64,000 nt of DNA from Sphingomonas sp. RIT328 (GCF_000632225.1 NZ_JFYV01000013.1:27153-91152); one strand, 5' to 3'; counted from the stretch's first letter, positions 26,325-36,029 are shown. Program-made: numbers and translations. The notes: generated by a model not told the origin, from the letters alone.

Positions 26325-26762
26325 ACCGACGCGTAAAGCCGGGTCGCGTTTTCAAGCTCGACCGCCGCGAAAAATTGATGGCCAGCCCTATCCATAGATC
26401 GTCCTTCTATCTGAACCTCACGCCACGCCAAGCGTGGAAATCAGTCATCTGTAGCGCTGCTCGACCTACAACCGCCTCAACGGCGGGGGCGGCTACGCTG
26501 CGCGCGACGTGAGGCCCTGAGGGGAAGGGCGGTGCGACGACTGGGCGGGCAGTAACCAACATGGCCTTCCCGAAACCCCGTCTCTCAAGAATGGATTTGG
26601 AGAAACCCCATTTGCGAACAGGTTATGGAAGCCGGTTAGACGAGAGACGCGAAGTTCGCTAGGAAAGCACGCCTGTCTCATTGGACCTTCCCAATTGCAA
26701 ACGCCTACCAGCGTCGGAGAAGAGCCTTTCAAAGGTTAGTCGACCACAGACGGTCTAGCCAG
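26325..26762. other. Intergenic stretch between the ABC-3C operon and the metabolic operon; repeat-like debris
   Basis: No supported gene. Around 26,573-26,620 the segment CTTCCCGAAACCCCGTCTCTC with AGAAACCCC resembles the TTCCCG-type repeats found near 40,050, 43,690, 44,160 and 49,390. The rest shows nothing recognisable. The promoter of the ABC-3C operon should lie at the left end, but no convincing -35/-10 pair was seen. Confidence 0.4.
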
Positions 26763-27554
26763 TTACTCTGACTGCGGCGGCCTCATGTTGACGACATGCC
26801 GCGCGGCCTTCACCGGCTCAGGCGTGGTCCGATTATCGATAGCGACCTGCTTGGTATGCTCGTCACCGCCGACGACGTGGTCCTCATCGGCCATCAATGC
26901 CTCGAAGCCTTGAAGGGCGACAACACGCTTGTCGTTCTTCTTGCTCAAGCCAATCACGCTACCGCCCAGACCGGCGTTTTCGTGAAACTGACTGTCGGTC
27001 GCGCCGGGCAGGAGCGCAGTGACGGTAACGCCGGTGCCGCGCAATTCCTCACGCAGAGACTCCGCGAACATTTAGCCGAACGCCTTGGACGGCCCGTAGG
27101 TCGTCTCGAACGGCGTCGGTTGAGTCGCCGACACCGATGACGTGATGAGGATGCGACCGGAGCCGTTGGGGACCATGTGCTGTACGACACGCTTGGCGAG
27201 ATGCACTGTCCCGGTGATGTTGATAGCGATCAGGCGAAACTCGTCCTCCAGCGGGTTGTCGAGGAACGCGCCTCCGATGCCAATGCCGACGTTCAGCGCA
27301 GCCGCTTCCACCGGGCGGTTCAGGCTCTGCACGAAGGTCCAGAAGCCCTCCACGCCGTCATAAGTCGCCGCATCCGCTTGATGAGGATAGGCTTCGACGC
27401 CGAGTTCGCGGAGCGAACGTGCGGCGTCGTCGACCTTGCTGCTCGATCCGGTGATGGCGACGTCGTATACATGCTCCGCAAATTGGCGGGCCAGTTCGAG
27501 GCCGATCCCCGACGATCCGCCGGTCACGATCGCCAGTGGGCGTTGGTTCGTCAT
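26763..27554 (-). pseudogene. Short-chain dehydrogenase/reductase interrupted by a nonsense codon
   Basis: The upstream part (27,072-27,554) has the SDR motif TGGSSGIG, a degenerate NVG in place of NAG, and the catalytic YGPSK; the downstream part (26,763-27,071) continues in the same frame as MFAESLREELRGTGVTVTALLPGATDS. The only break is TAA at 27,072-27,074, right after YGPSKAFG, where a sense codon is expected. Total length of 263 codons is normal for the family. It is either a point-mutation pseudogene or, less likely, recoded. Last gene of the leftward metabolic operon. Confidence 0.8.
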
Positions 27555-27595
27555 AACATGATCCTCACGTTTATCGGCGAAGCCGCGACTGATTG

Positions 27596-28912
27596 TCAGT
27601 TGGTTGTGCTCGCTCTGGGTGCGAGCCGGATCAACCGGCCCTCAGCCTCGTCGGTGATGACCCAGAGGGCACCGTCCGGCCCCGTCTTCACGTCGCGGAT
27701 ACGCTGGTGCTGGTCCTGCAGCAGCCGCTCCTCGCCGACAATCTTGTCGCCTTGGATGACGAGACGAGCGAGATGCTGGCCAGCGAGCGCTGCAACGAAC
27801 AGGTTGTTCTTCCACTCAGGGATCAGGCTACCGCTATAGAAGTCCATGCCGCCCGGGCCGATGGCCGGGTCCCAATAGTAGCGGGGTTGCTCGGTCCCCT
27901 CGAGCTGCGATCGTCCGCCATAGATCGGCGTGCCGTCGTAGTTGGTGCCGTAGGCAACGAGCGGCCAACCATAGTTGGCGCCGCGACGGATCAGGTTGAT
28001 CTCGTCGCCACCTTGAGGACCATGCTCACCATCCCACAGGTCGCCAGTCTCGGGATGAAAGGCGAGACCCTGAGGGTTGCGCTGGCCGTAGCTCCAGATC
28101 TCCGGGCGAGTGCTATTCTCGGCGTTCTGGTTGGTCGCGTAGGGGTTGCCGGGAGCAGGCTTGCCGTCAGTGTCGACGCGGAGGATCTTGCCAAGCCAGC
28201 TATAGAGCGACTGGGCTTCGTCCCGGTAGGGCGAGTAGAACCGCTCGGCGAGCGACACGTACAGAAAGCCCTCGCGATCGAAGGCCAGACGAGAGCCAAA
28301 ATGCTTCTTGCCGTTTATGCCCGGCGCGACGCGCAGGATCTTAGTGACGTCTTTCAGCGTGTAATCGGGGCCACTCTGTGCCTCCTCGAACGTGAGGCGC
28401 GCCCTGGCTACAACGATGCCGCTCTCGCCCTCGCCACGCGGTTCCACGTAGGTGAAATAGACGCGCTGATTGATCGCGAACTTCGGGTCCGTGACGATAT
28501 CCAGCAGTCCCGCATCGCTGCCGTAGACAACGCGTGGCACCCCTAGAACACCGCTGACGATGGAGCCGGAGGCGAGATCCACGATGCGCATCGTGCCGGG
28601 CTTCTCGGTAATGATCGCGCGGTCATCGCCGATAAAGGCCAGGCCCCAGGGATAGGCGAGGTTGCGCGTCACCACCTTCACCTCGATCGGCGTGCGGGTG
28701 GCGGTCGCCGGTGCTCTCGTCTGCCCTGCGAAGGCGGACCGCTGGCCGGGCGCGATCGGCTCGTTGCGCGGAAGCGGCTGGCCGATGCGCACTGCGGTGT
28801 CGGGCGCGCGCTTCCCCTTCACCGTCTCACCGTTCGAGCCGATGATCTGCGCGCCGGCGGATGTTGAGGCGAAGGCCAGGGCGGCGATCGGGATGATTGT
28901 CGAGACCTTCAC
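27596..28912 (-). CDS. PQQ-dependent sugar dehydrogenase (soluble aldose/glucose dehydrogenase type)
   Basis: The 438-residue protein has a Sec signal peptide (cleavage after TSAGAQ) and the six-bladed glucose/sorbosone dehydrogenase fold: NLAYPWGLAFIGDDRAIITEKPG, SDAGLLDIVTDPKF, GQRNPQGLAFHPETGDLWDGEHGPQGGDEINLI and YGWPLVAYG. In YliI/SdhB-type enzymes the GEHGPxGGDE stretch binds PQQ and calcium. It would oxidise an aldose or alcohol in the periplasm. It lies in the SDR-rich operon, so its substrate is probably shared with those oxidoreductases. Confidence 0.88.
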   Translation of the reverse strand: MKVSTIIPIAALAFASTSAGAQIIGSNGETVKGKRAPDTAVRIGQPLPRNEPIAPGQRSAFAGQTRAPATATRTPIEVKVVTRNLAYPWGLAFIGDDRAIITEKPGTMRIVDLASGSIVSGVLGVPRVVYGSDAGLLDIVTDPKFAINQRVYFTYVEPRGEGESGIVVARARLTFEEAQSGPDYTLKDVTKILRVAPGINGKKHFGSRLAFDREGFLYVSLAERFYSPYRDEAQSLYSWLGKILRVDTDGKPAPGNPYATNQNAENSTRPEIWSYGQRNPQGLAFHPETGDLWDGEHGPQGGDEINLIRRGANYGWPLVAYGTNYDGTPIYGGRSQLEGTEQPRYYWDPAIGPGGMDFYSGSLIPEWKNNLFVAALAGQHLARLVIQGDKIVGEERLLQDQHQRIRDVKTGPDGALWVITDEAEGRLIRLAPRASTTN

Positions 28913-29036
28913 GACGGTTTCCTTTGGTGGGAAAGCTAGGGTCAGCGGTGAGCGCTGATGCGGCCGCTTGAGCGAGCATGGATGGTAGACCGTATCTCCA
29001 CGGACGCCGGACTATGGCGGCCGTGCGGACTGTGGT

Positions 29037-29780
29037 TCACCAAGGTTGAGCGACCGGCGCGACGATGATTTCATTAATCGCGACGCCGGAAGGCTGGTTG
29101 AGCGCGAAGGCCACCGCTTCGGCGACGGCTTCGGGCTTGATCGCCTGTTTGCTAAGGTCGAGCGCCACGCCCTTGGCCTGACCGTCGCGCAGCTTATCCG
29201 GCCAGCCCGTATCGATCACGCCGGGGCTAACCATGCCGACCTGGATGCCGTGTGATACACCGACTTCCTTGCGTAGGCTTTCGGTCATGCCCTGGATGAA
29301 GAACTTGGTGGCGGCATAGACGCCGCCTGCCTCGCCGGCGCGGTGCCCGGCAACCGAGTCCATATTGATGATCCGTCCGGCCTTGCGCTCCATCATGCCC
29401 GGCAGCACTGCGGCGATGCCGTGAAGATAGCCGCGCAGGTTGACGTCGATCATCTTGTTCCAATCGGCGATTGCGCGCTCCTGCCAGTAGGAGAACAGCA
29501 TAAGGCCGGCGTTGTTGACGAGGATGTCGACCGGGCCGAACGCCTCTTCGGCGGTCGCCACCAGTGCCTCGAGATCCTCGTAACGGGTAACATCCGTCAC
29601 CTTGTGAATGGCCTGCCCACCGCTCGCCTCGATCTCTGCGACAAGCTGCTCGAGCCCGGTCGCGTCGACGTCGCCGAGGACGAGCCGCGCACCGGCAGCG
29701 GCAAGGCGCTTGGCGGAGGCCGCGCCGATGCCCGATGCCGCACCGGTGACGATCGCCACCGTCCGATCAAGATAGTTCAT
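29037..29780 (-). CDS. SDR family oxidoreductase
   Basis: A 247-residue classical SDR: TGAASGIGAAS cofactor loop, LVNNAG, DSVAGH and YAATK catalytic pair, and GVIDTGWPD after it. Cofactor preference is probably NADP because no acidic residue dominates after beta-2, but GDVDATG keeps an Asp, so NAD is possible. Substrate unknown. The start MNYLDRTVAIV at 29778-29780 is close to the loop as usual; the longer frame is noise. 145 bases separate it from the next SDR upstream. Confidence 0.88.
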   Translation of the reverse strand: MNYLDRTVAIVTGAASGIGAASAKRLAAAGARLVLGDVDATGLEQLVAEIEASGGQAIHKVTDVTRYEDLEALVATAEEAFGPVDILVNNAGLMLFSYWQERAIADWNKMIDVNLRGYLHGIAAVLPGMMERKAGRIINMDSVAGHRAGEAGGVYAATKFFIQGMTESLRKEVGVSHGIQVGMVSPGVIDTGWPDKLRDGQAKGVALDLSKQAIKPEAVAEAVAFALNQPSGVAINEIIVAPVAQPW

Positions 29781-29925
29781 GATGATTTTCCTTCGTGATG
29801 CGTCTGTGATGCCCGGCAAAGGCGGAAGGCCCGGCCGAGAGGGGGAAGGGCGCTGACCGCACGACTTCGATCGCCCGGGCGGGTCCGCCCGGATCGGTGT
29901 CGCTTCAACGGTATGTCGCGGATGG

Positions 29926-30771
29926 TCAGCCTGAGGCGGCGAACGCCTCAAACTGCGCTTTCCAGTCCGGGTGCCAGCGCGAGAGGGCGGGCCGGTTCTC
30001 GGTCATGTCGCCCGTCGCCCATCGAATGCGGCGGATGTCCAGTTCGGGTGTGACGTCGTTGTCGGGCGCGATGATGTAGAAGTCGCCGCGACGGAACCGC
30101 TTGTCGAAGAAATCGAGGAGTTGATCTGCGGTCCAGGCGGCGTCAGGCTTGGCGGCGCCATCCTCCTTTTGCGCGGCGTTCATCGGCGTCCAGGTGTAGC
30201 CCGGCACCAACAAATGCGCCGTGAGCTTGTCGCCAACCGCTTCGCGTAGTTCGTGAGCGAGCTGCTCGGTCAGTACTTTCACGCCCGCCTTGGCAACCGA
30301 ATAGGCAGCGTTGCCGGGCGGGGTGGTTATACCCTCCTTCGAGCCGAGATTAACGATTGCCGATCGCCCCTTCTGCGTCAGCATCCGCGGTACGAAGATC
30401 GTCTGCGCGGCGACGATCGAGAAGAAGTTCACTTCAAGCTGATGGCGCCAGGCCGGTAGATCCTCCCACGGCCCGGCACCGTGATGGATGCCGGCGTTGT
30501 TGAACAGCAGTGCCACTTCGCCGAACGATTCGTATGCGGTGTCACACAGCTTCTGAAGTGCGTCGTGGTCAGTGACGTCGCCAACAACGGTACGCACGTC
30601 CTCGCCGCGATCGAGATCACGGACGAGCGCGGCGAGTGCGTCACCGTCGCGGTCGAACAGGCACAGGCGCATACCCCGCGCTAAGAAGTGTCGGGCAGCA
30701 GCGGCGCCGATGCCGACCGCGGCGCCAGTGACGACCGCGACGCGGCCGGAGGAGAGGATGTCGTCGCTCAT
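29926..30771 (-). CDS. SDR family oxidoreductase with C-terminal extension
   Basis: A 281-residue SDR with TGAAVGIGAAA, LFNNAGIHHG, LGSKEG and YSVAK. The FDRD after beta-2 suggests NAD. The C-terminal 70 residues (FFDKRFRRGDFYIIAPDNDVTPELDIRRIRWATGD) are longer than in typical SDRs and contain the FYIIAPDN stretch seen in a subgroup of large-substrate SDRs. Its stop lies 14 bases from neither gene end of concern: the next upstream SDR ends at 30,786, leaving a 14-base gap, so the two are co-transcribed. Confidence 0.87.
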   Translation of the reverse strand: MSDDILSSGRVAVVTGAAVGIGAAAARHFLARGMRLCLFDRDGDALAALVRDLDRGEDVRTVVGDVTDHDALQKLCDTAYESFGEVALLFNNAGIHHGAGPWEDLPAWRHQLEVNFFSIVAAQTIFVPRMLTQKGRSAIVNLGSKEGITTPPGNAAYSVAKAGVKVLTEQLAHELREAVGDKLTAHLLVPGYTWTPMNAAQKEDGAAKPDAAWTADQLLDFFDKRFRRGDFYIIAPDNDVTPELDIRRIRWATGDMTENRPALSRWHPDWKAQFEAFAASG

Positions 30772-30785
30772 GATGGTGCGTTCCT

Positions 30786-31601
30786 TCAGTCCTTCAGCCC
30801 GGAGCCCGGCTCGGCGCCGCCCGCGTGGAGGGCGGCCTTGACGGTATCGGGAAGGAGATTGTTGACGACGCGCCCGATGAACTTGCTGCCGGGCTTGCCC
30901 GACACGACGCGGTCCTTGCCCGCCTTCATCGCCTCATAGCCTTCGCTGGCGACCTTGGTCGGCGCGGCTTTCTCGGCCAAGCCCAGCTCGGTCGTGTCCA
31001 TGCCGGCGCGATGCCAGAACGGCGTGTCGACCTCGCCCGGCAGTAGTAGGGTGAAGCTGACGCCCTTATCCTTGTTCTCCTCCTTCACGGACTCGACGAA
31101 GGAGATGAGGAACGCCTTTGTGCCGCCATAGACCGCCTCGTAAGGGGTCGGCATCGTGCCTGAGATCGAGGCGGTATAAAGGAGCCGGCCTGCGCCACGC
31201 TCGATCATCGCCGGCAGGAGCCGCTTGGTGAGGTGGACCTGCGAGACGCAGTTGAGCTGGATCATCTTGATCTCGGCGGCAAGGTCGGTGCCGTTGACAA
31301 AGTAACCGCCGACATCGACGCCGGCGTTGAGCGCCGCTGCGGCGAGCGGCCGGCCGGTGTCGGCGACAGCGGCAGCAAGCTTCTCGACACCGTCATAGTC
31401 AGTCAGATCGGCCTCGACGACGATCGCCTCTACACCGGTGCTGCGCACCGCGTCGGCGGTGCGTCCGAGGTCGCCGTTGGTGCCGGTCGCGGTAATGACG
31501 ACGTCGTGGCCGTCGGCGGCAAAAAGGCGGGCGAGCTCATAGCCGATGCCGCTGGAGGCGCCGGTGACGAGGGCGAGCGGCCGTTGCGTATCAGTGGTCA
31601 T
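30786..31601 (-). CDS. SDR family oxidoreductase
   Basis: A 271-residue SDR with TGASSGIGYELARLFAADGHDV, ALNAGVDVGG in place of the usual NNAG, and YGGTKAF. It is closely similar in architecture to the interrupted SDR at 26,763-27,554 (both have ALNxG and the A-x-YGxxKAF segment), which suggests a gene duplication within this operon. Substrate unknown. Confidence 0.88.
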   Translation of the reverse strand: MTTDTQRPLALVTGASSGIGYELARLFAADGHDVVITATGTNGDLGRTADAVRSTGVEAIVVEADLTDYDGVEKLAAAVADTGRPLAAAALNAGVDVGGYFVNGTDLAAEIKMIQLNCVSQVHLTKRLLPAMIERGAGRLLYTASISGTMPTPYEAVYGGTKAFLISFVESVKEENKDKGVSFTLLLPGEVDTPFWHRAGMDTTELGLAEKAAPTKVASEGYEAMKAGKDRVVSGKPGSKFIGRVVNNLLPDTVKAALHAGGAEPGSGLKD

Positions 31602-31619
31602 GGTGTCGTCCTTTCGAAA

Positions 31620-32348
31620 TCAGTTGCAGCCGAGCGCGTCAGCGGCTTCGATCATGCTGTCTGCGACGACATCCCAATCCTGGGCGGCGTCGAGATCGGT
31701 GGTTTGGCCGGAGCCATGCTCGTGGGGGCGGCGGACGAAGACCGTGCGCAGCCCTGCGGCGCGGGCAGCGGCAAGATCCTCGTTATGCGCGGCGACCATC
31801 GCGACCTGATCGGGACGCAGGCCCACCGCATCCGCCGAGCGGAGATAGGTCTGCGGTATCGGCTTGTAGCTCTTCGCCACCTCGGCACCGGTGATGACGT
31901 CCCACGGCAGTCCGCCGAAGCGAGCGAGGTTCAGCATTCCAGCGATATGGCCGTTGGACAGCGGACCGATCGCGAAGCGGCGCTTGAGGCGGGTCAGACC
32001 CTCGACCGAGTCCGGCCAGGGATCGAGCCGCTCCCACGCCCTGTTGAGGTCGACCAGCTCGGCATCGGCTATGCGGCCAAAGTCGACATCGTGGCGCGCG
32101 AGCACCGTCTCCAGGTTCTCGCGGTTGAGCACCTCGAGCTTGACCCACGGCCGCTCGCCCGAGCGGACTTTCTGCATGGCTGGCTGGTAGAGCGCGCGCC
32201 ATTCGTCCGCGAAGGCGAGCGGGTCGATGTCTAGACGGTGCGTCTTGAGGAACGGCTCGGCAGCACGGGCGACACCCGACCGCCAGTCGACGACAGTGCC
32301 GAACACGTCGAAGCCGCAGAAGCCGACGAAGTCGAAATGAGGGGGCAT
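31620..32348 (-). CDS. Haloacid dehalogenase type II family hydrolase
   Basis: The 242-residue protein has the HAD nucleophile motif FDVFGTVVDW, the second motif LSNGHIAGML, a Lys in AKSYKPIPQTYL and the type-II closing block MVAAHNEDLAAARAAG. Family members hydrolyse L-2-haloacids such as 2-chloropropionate. Some relatives act on other substrates, so dehalogenation is probable, not certain. The start is the ATG at 32346-32348 (MPPHFDFVGF). The 18-base spacing to the SDR gene places it in the operon. Confidence 0.82.
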   Translation of the reverse strand: MPPHFDFVGFCGFDVFGTVVDWRSGVARAAEPFLKTHRLDIDPLAFADEWRALYQPAMQKVRSGERPWVKLEVLNRENLETVLARHDVDFGRIADAELVDLNRAWERLDPWPDSVEGLTRLKRRFAIGPLSNGHIAGMLNLARFGGLPWDVITGAEVAKSYKPIPQTYLRSADAVGLRPDQVAMVAAHNEDLAAARAAGLRTVFVRRPHEHGSGQTTDLDAAQDWDVVADSMIEAADALGCN

Positions 32349-32373
32349 AATAGAACTCCGGTTATTTCGAAGG

Positions 32374-33072
32374 TCAGGCGTAAGAGACGGCGTAGCGAAG
32401 ATGGACGACGCCATTCCGGCGCATCTCGTTAGCGCTCATCGACAGACGGACGTGGTCGGCAAGGCCGTCGTCGCCCGCCTCGAACAGCGTCGGGCTGTTG
32501 CTGCGCCCGCCAATCGCGGGAAAGATCAGCACACTGACCTCGTCGACGAGCCCGGCCTTGAAGAACGTGCCGTTGGTGCGGCCGCCTCCCTCCAGCAACA
32601 GACGCTTGATCCCGAAGTGCTTCCCCAAGGTGTCCAGCACCTCGGCGAGATCGATCGTCTCGCCGTCGGCGACGATGTAGGAGATACCGTCGGCCGCCAG
32701 TTCGGCGAGGTGCGCGTCCCCCACGTCGCGGCCAAGCACCATGATAATCGGCGCACCGTAGGTCTCCGGACCGCTCCAGTGGAGCTTGCCGCCCTCGTCG
32801 ATCAGGATCGCATAGTCGTCGGCACCAGCCCGCGCGACGTGCACGGGTCGCTGAACCTCGCCCGGATCGCTTGGCGGGTGCGGCTCGCCGTCGGCAAACT
32901 CCTCGCCAACCGCGCGGCCGGCGATCCATGCGTCGCACTCCAACTCGTCGTGGACCCGGTCGTACTCGGCGACCAGGTCGTCCGACGAACCCCCGGTCGA
33001 TGGACTCCACTGGTCAACGACTAGCTGGCCGTCGAGGGGACTCATCATGTGGCAGATGACATGCGGTTTCAT
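32374..33072 (-). CDS. RibD C-terminal/dihydrofolate-reductase-like reductase
   Basis: The 232-residue protein has the RibD reductase-like fold: MSPLDGQLVVDQWSP at the N-terminus, IMVLGRDVG in the middle and the diagnostic RLLLEGGGRTNGTFFKAGLVDE near residue 160. Relatives reduce pyrimidine intermediates or other carbonyls with NADPH. No riboflavin genes are nearby, so a role in the local pathway is more likely. The ATG overlaps the MFS stop as ATGA. Confidence 0.82.
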   Translation of the reverse strand: MKPHVICHMMSPLDGQLVVDQWSPSTGGSSDDLVAEYDRVHDELECDAWIAGRAVGEEFADGEPHPPSDPGEVQRPVHVARAGADDYAILIDEGGKLHWSGPETYGAPIIMVLGRDVGDAHLAELAADGISYIVADGETIDLAEVLDTLGKHFGIKRLLLEGGGRTNGTFFKAGLVDEVSVLIFPAIGGRSNSPTLFEAGDDGLADHVRLSMSANEMRRNGVVHLRYAVSYA

Positions 33073-34271
33073 GCTTTCAGCTCCTGGGTAGAGGCGGGGC
33101 GCCGGATCAGCTGCGCCGAGACCACCATGATTGCGAGGCCGCCCGCGGCGAGGGCCGCGCCGACGAGCCCGGTCGAGGCCCAGCCAAAGCCGGCGGCAAT
33201 GGCGAGCCCGCCCGTCCACGCGCCGATCGCGTTGGACAAATTAAAGGCGGAGTGGTTCATCGCGGCAGCGAGCGACTGCGCCTGGCGGGCGACGTCCATC
33301 AGCCTGGCCTGAAGCGCGGGGACCAATGCGAAGCCGATGCCGATCATGAACAGCGATGCACCGGCCATGATCGGACCGTGTGCGGCTAGGAAGAAGAGCG
33401 CGAGGAACACGACGTTCCAGACGATGATCGCGAAGATCGACGGGATCAGCGCGCGATCGGCAAGCCATCCACCCGCGATGTTGCCGACGACCATACCGAG
33501 CCCCCACAGGGCGAGGAACCACGGTACGGTTGCCTGAGCGACGCCGGTCTCCTCAACAAGCGTCGGCGTGATGTAGCTGTAGACCGCGAACATGCCGCCG
33601 AAGCCGATCGTGGCGACGCCGAGCGTCAGCCAGATTTGGAGGCTGCGGAACGCCGACAACTCGCGTAACGGACTGGCGTCCTTGTCGGCCGCAATCGTCG
33701 GAATGAGCGTCCGCAGCATGACGATCAGCAAGCCGCCTCCGATGGCGACGACGCCGAAGGCCGATCGCCAACCGAAGCTCTGTCCAAGCCAGGTGGTAAG
33801 CGGCACGCCGACGAGATTGGCCGCAGCCAGCCCGAGCATGACGCGGCCAATGGCCTGTGCTCGCTGCGAAGACGGCACCATTGCGGCCGCGACGATCGAA
33901 GCGGTGCCGTAGTAGGCGCCGTGCGGAAGCCCCGCAACAAAGCGCGCGGCGGCGATACTGAGGAAGCCGGGCGCAAGCGCGGAGGCGAGGTTGCCTACCA
34001 GCACGATAGAGGCGAGCAGGAGGAGAAGGTTGCGCTTCTCCATGCGCGCAGAGGCGATGGCGAGCGCAGGCGCGCCGACTACTACACCGATCGCATAGGC
34101 GCTGATGAGATTGCCCGCCTGCGGTATCGAGACGCCGGCAGACTGCGCCATGCTGGGCAGCAGCCCCATTGCGGCGAACTCGCCAGTGCCGATGAAGAGG
34201 CCGCCCAGCCCAAGCGCGAGCTGTGCAAGCGCGAGGCCGTGTGGGGCTGCGATGACCTTGTCCTGTGTCAT
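33069..34271 (-). CDS. MFS transporter of the DHA1 (AraJ/PbuE-like) type
   Basis: A 400-residue protein with about 12 hydrophobic segments and the DHA1 features GLLPSMAQSAGVSIPQAGNLISAYAIGVVVGAP and RFVAGLPHGAYYGTAS. It probably exports or imports a small organic molecule by proton exchange. It overlaps the BKACE gene upstream and the reductase gene downstream by four bases each, so it belongs to the catabolic operon. Confidence 0.88.
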   Translation of the reverse strand: MTQDKVIAAPHGLALAQLALGLGGLFIGTGEFAAMGLLPSMAQSAGVSIPQAGNLISAYAIGVVVGAPALAIASARMEKRNLLLLLASIVLVGNLASALAPGFLSIAAARFVAGLPHGAYYGTASIVAAAMVPSSQRAQAIGRVMLGLAAANLVGVPLTTWLGQSFGWRSAFGVVAIGGGLLIVMLRTLIPTIAADKDASPLRELSAFRSLQIWLTLGVATIGFGGMFAVYSYITPTLVEETGVAQATVPWFLALWGLGMVVGNIAGGWLADRALIPSIFAIIVWNVVFLALFFLAAHGPIMAGASLFMIGIGFALVPALQARLMDVARQAQSLAAAMNHSAFNLSNAIGAWTGGLAIAAGFGWASTGLVGAALAAGGLAIMVVSAQLIRRPASTQELKA

Positions 34272-35140
34272 AGTCCTAACAGCTCTCTGGTCTGAGCGGT
34301 GGTCGCGACCTCGCGGCCCATTGCGCGGGTAAGATGCGCGATAAAGGCAACGACCGCGCCGTTGTCAGGGCGGCCGAGTTCGGGCCAACCATAATCGCCC
34401 AAACCCGCCGAGACGTGCCCACCACGCTCAATCGCGAGCACCGCCTGGCTGGTGACGTTGCCGATCTTGTTCGAGACCGACCATTCTAGCTGCCCGTCGG
34501 GCAGGAAGCGGAGGTGCGCGTCGAGTCCGGCGATGGTGCCGGGATGGCCGCCGAGGATACCGCTGTCGGTCAGCTCGAAGAGCAGCCAGGCCGGCGCGTC
34601 GACCAGCCCCAGCTCGCGGAGCGCCTCGAACATGCGAGTGAAGGGCACGGCCCAGCTGACGAACTGCGGTTTGACGCCGAGCTTGCGGAGCCGGTCAGCG
34701 AAGAGACGCAGCGTCTCGGTGTGGTTGACATAGGTTCGGTCGCCGGTGCGGAAGTCGCCGTCACGGAACCGGTCGATATTGGTGCTGCCGGTGTCGATCG
34801 GCGCGATATCGGGGCACGTGGCGGGATCGCCTGCCAGCGCTTCGATATGCGCGATCCGGTCCTGGTCGTTGCCGCCCGCGGTGATCTGCCCGAGCGTCGG
34901 ATAAACCAGGACGTCGCACCGTGAACGAATGGCGCGGATTGCCTCTGCGTAGGTCTCGGCCCGGTGATCGGGCGAGCCGTCATCGTGACGCGCGTGGAAA
35001 TGGACGATGCTGGCACCCGCCTCGTGGGCGCGTGCGGCAGCTTCGGCGATCTCCGCTGGCGAAAACGGGATATGCCCGTTCTGCTCACGCGGTGTATACT
35101 CGTTGATCCGAGCCTCGATGATGAGGGGTTTCCGCGCCAT
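34268..35140 (-). CDS. BKACE family protein (beta-keto acid cleavage enzyme, DUF849)
   Basis: The 290-residue TIM-barrel protein starts PLIIEARINEYTPRE and has the zinc-binding VHFHARHDDGSPDH near residue 47. IAPIDTGSTNI, LLFELTDSG and RGGHVSAGLGDYG follow. The founding member, 3-keto-5-aminohexanoate cleavage enzyme, condenses a beta-keto acid with acetyl-CoA; family substrates vary widely. The presence of NEYTPRE in place of the standard NGA stretch suggests a non-canonical substrate pocket. Probably makes an acyl-CoA product within this pathway. Confidence 0.82.
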   Translation of the reverse strand: MARKPLIIEARINEYTPREQNGHIPFSPAEIAEAAARAHEAGASIVHFHARHDDGSPDHRAETYAEAIRAIRSRCDVLVYPTLGQITAGGNDQDRIAHIEALAGDPATCPDIAPIDTGSTNIDRFRDGDFRTGDRTYVNHTETLRLFADRLRKLGVKPQFVSWAVPFTRMFEALRELGLVDAPAWLLFELTDSGILGGHPGTIAGLDAHLRFLPDGQLEWSVSNKIGNVTSQAVLAIERGGHVSAGLGDYGWPELGRPDNGAVVAFIAHLTRAMGREVATTAQTRELLGL

Positions 35141-35144
35141 CGAC

Positions 35145-36029
35145 TTACTTCTTGTCGGTCCAGTGATGCTGAGGCTGGTAGCCCAGCACGCGCTTGGCCT
35201 TCTCGTTCGAGATGACGACCTCGTTGCCGCTGAACTCCTTGCGGCGCTCGATGTTGGGGAAGTGCTTGTCGAGCAGCTCAGCGGTCGGGGTCCGCATCAC
35301 CGTCTCGTCGTTGGTAATGAAGAATTCGTCCTTGCCGCGCACATCATACTCGATCGCCAGCGCGACCGCCTGGGCGACGTCGCGGTTGTCGATGTACGTC
35401 CAGAAGTTCCAGAGGCGCTTGGTGGCGTCGTCCTGCCACTCCTCAAAGCCCTGATACTCCTCGGGGTTCATGACGTTGGAGAGACGCAGGCAGGTGATCC
35501 GCATCTCCGGATCGTTGAGGCAGAACTGGCGCGCCACCTCCTCGCCAAGCACCTTGGTCAGCGAATAGACGTTGTAGCCGCGCATCGGGTAATCTTCGTC
35601 GACCGGCACATAGGGCGCGTTGGTCTTATCGTAGGGGACGCCGGTGCCGACCTCGCTGGCGGCCCAGATGACGTTCTTGATGCCGAGCCGGCGCGCGGAC
35701 TCGAACACGTTGTAGGTCGCCATCATGTTGATGCGCAGCTCTTCGCTGTCGGGCTTCATGCGCGGGTGCGGCATGCTGGCCAGATGGACGATCGCGTCGA
35801 ACGCCTTCGGTTCGGCGCGGGCGTAAGTATCTTCGCCGATCGACGACAGTGCGTCGAGCGCCTGCCCGAAGTCGGTGAGGTCGGCGATCATCGCCGACTC
35901 CTTGGGATCGGACGGCTCCTTGTCGTCGATCAGAAAAACTTCGTAGCCCTTGTCGCGCAGATACGGGATGAGGACGGTACCGATCTTACCGAGGGCGCCG
36001 GTGACGGCAATACGCTTGCCATTTGGCAT
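35145..36029 (-). CDS. NAD-dependent epimerase/dehydratase family protein, uronate-dehydrogenase-like
   Basis: The 294-residue extended SDR has GALGKIGTVLIPYL at the N-terminus, VHLASMPHP, ASEVGTG and YSLTK (catalytic Tyr/Lys). The layout resembles uronate dehydrogenases, which oxidise hexuronic acids to lactones. With the SMP-30 lactonase encoded divergently 170 bases away this would make a dehydrogenase/lactonase pair, but substrate identity is inference. The ATG at 36027-36029 is the first gene of the leftward operon. Confidence 0.85.
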   Translation of the reverse strand: MPNGKRIAVTGALGKIGTVLIPYLRDKGYEVFLIDDKEPSDPKESAMIADLTDFGQALDALSSIGEDTYARAEPKAFDAIVHLASMPHPRMKPDSEELRINMMATYNVFESARRLGIKNVIWAASEVGTGVPYDKTNAPYVPVDEDYPMRGYNVYSLTKVLGEEVARQFCLNDPEMRITCLRLSNVMNPEEYQGFEEWQDDATKRLWNFWTYIDNRDVAQAVALAIEYDVRGKDEFFITNDETVMRTPTAELLDKHFPNIERRKEFSGNEVVISNEKAKRVLGYQPQHHWTDKK

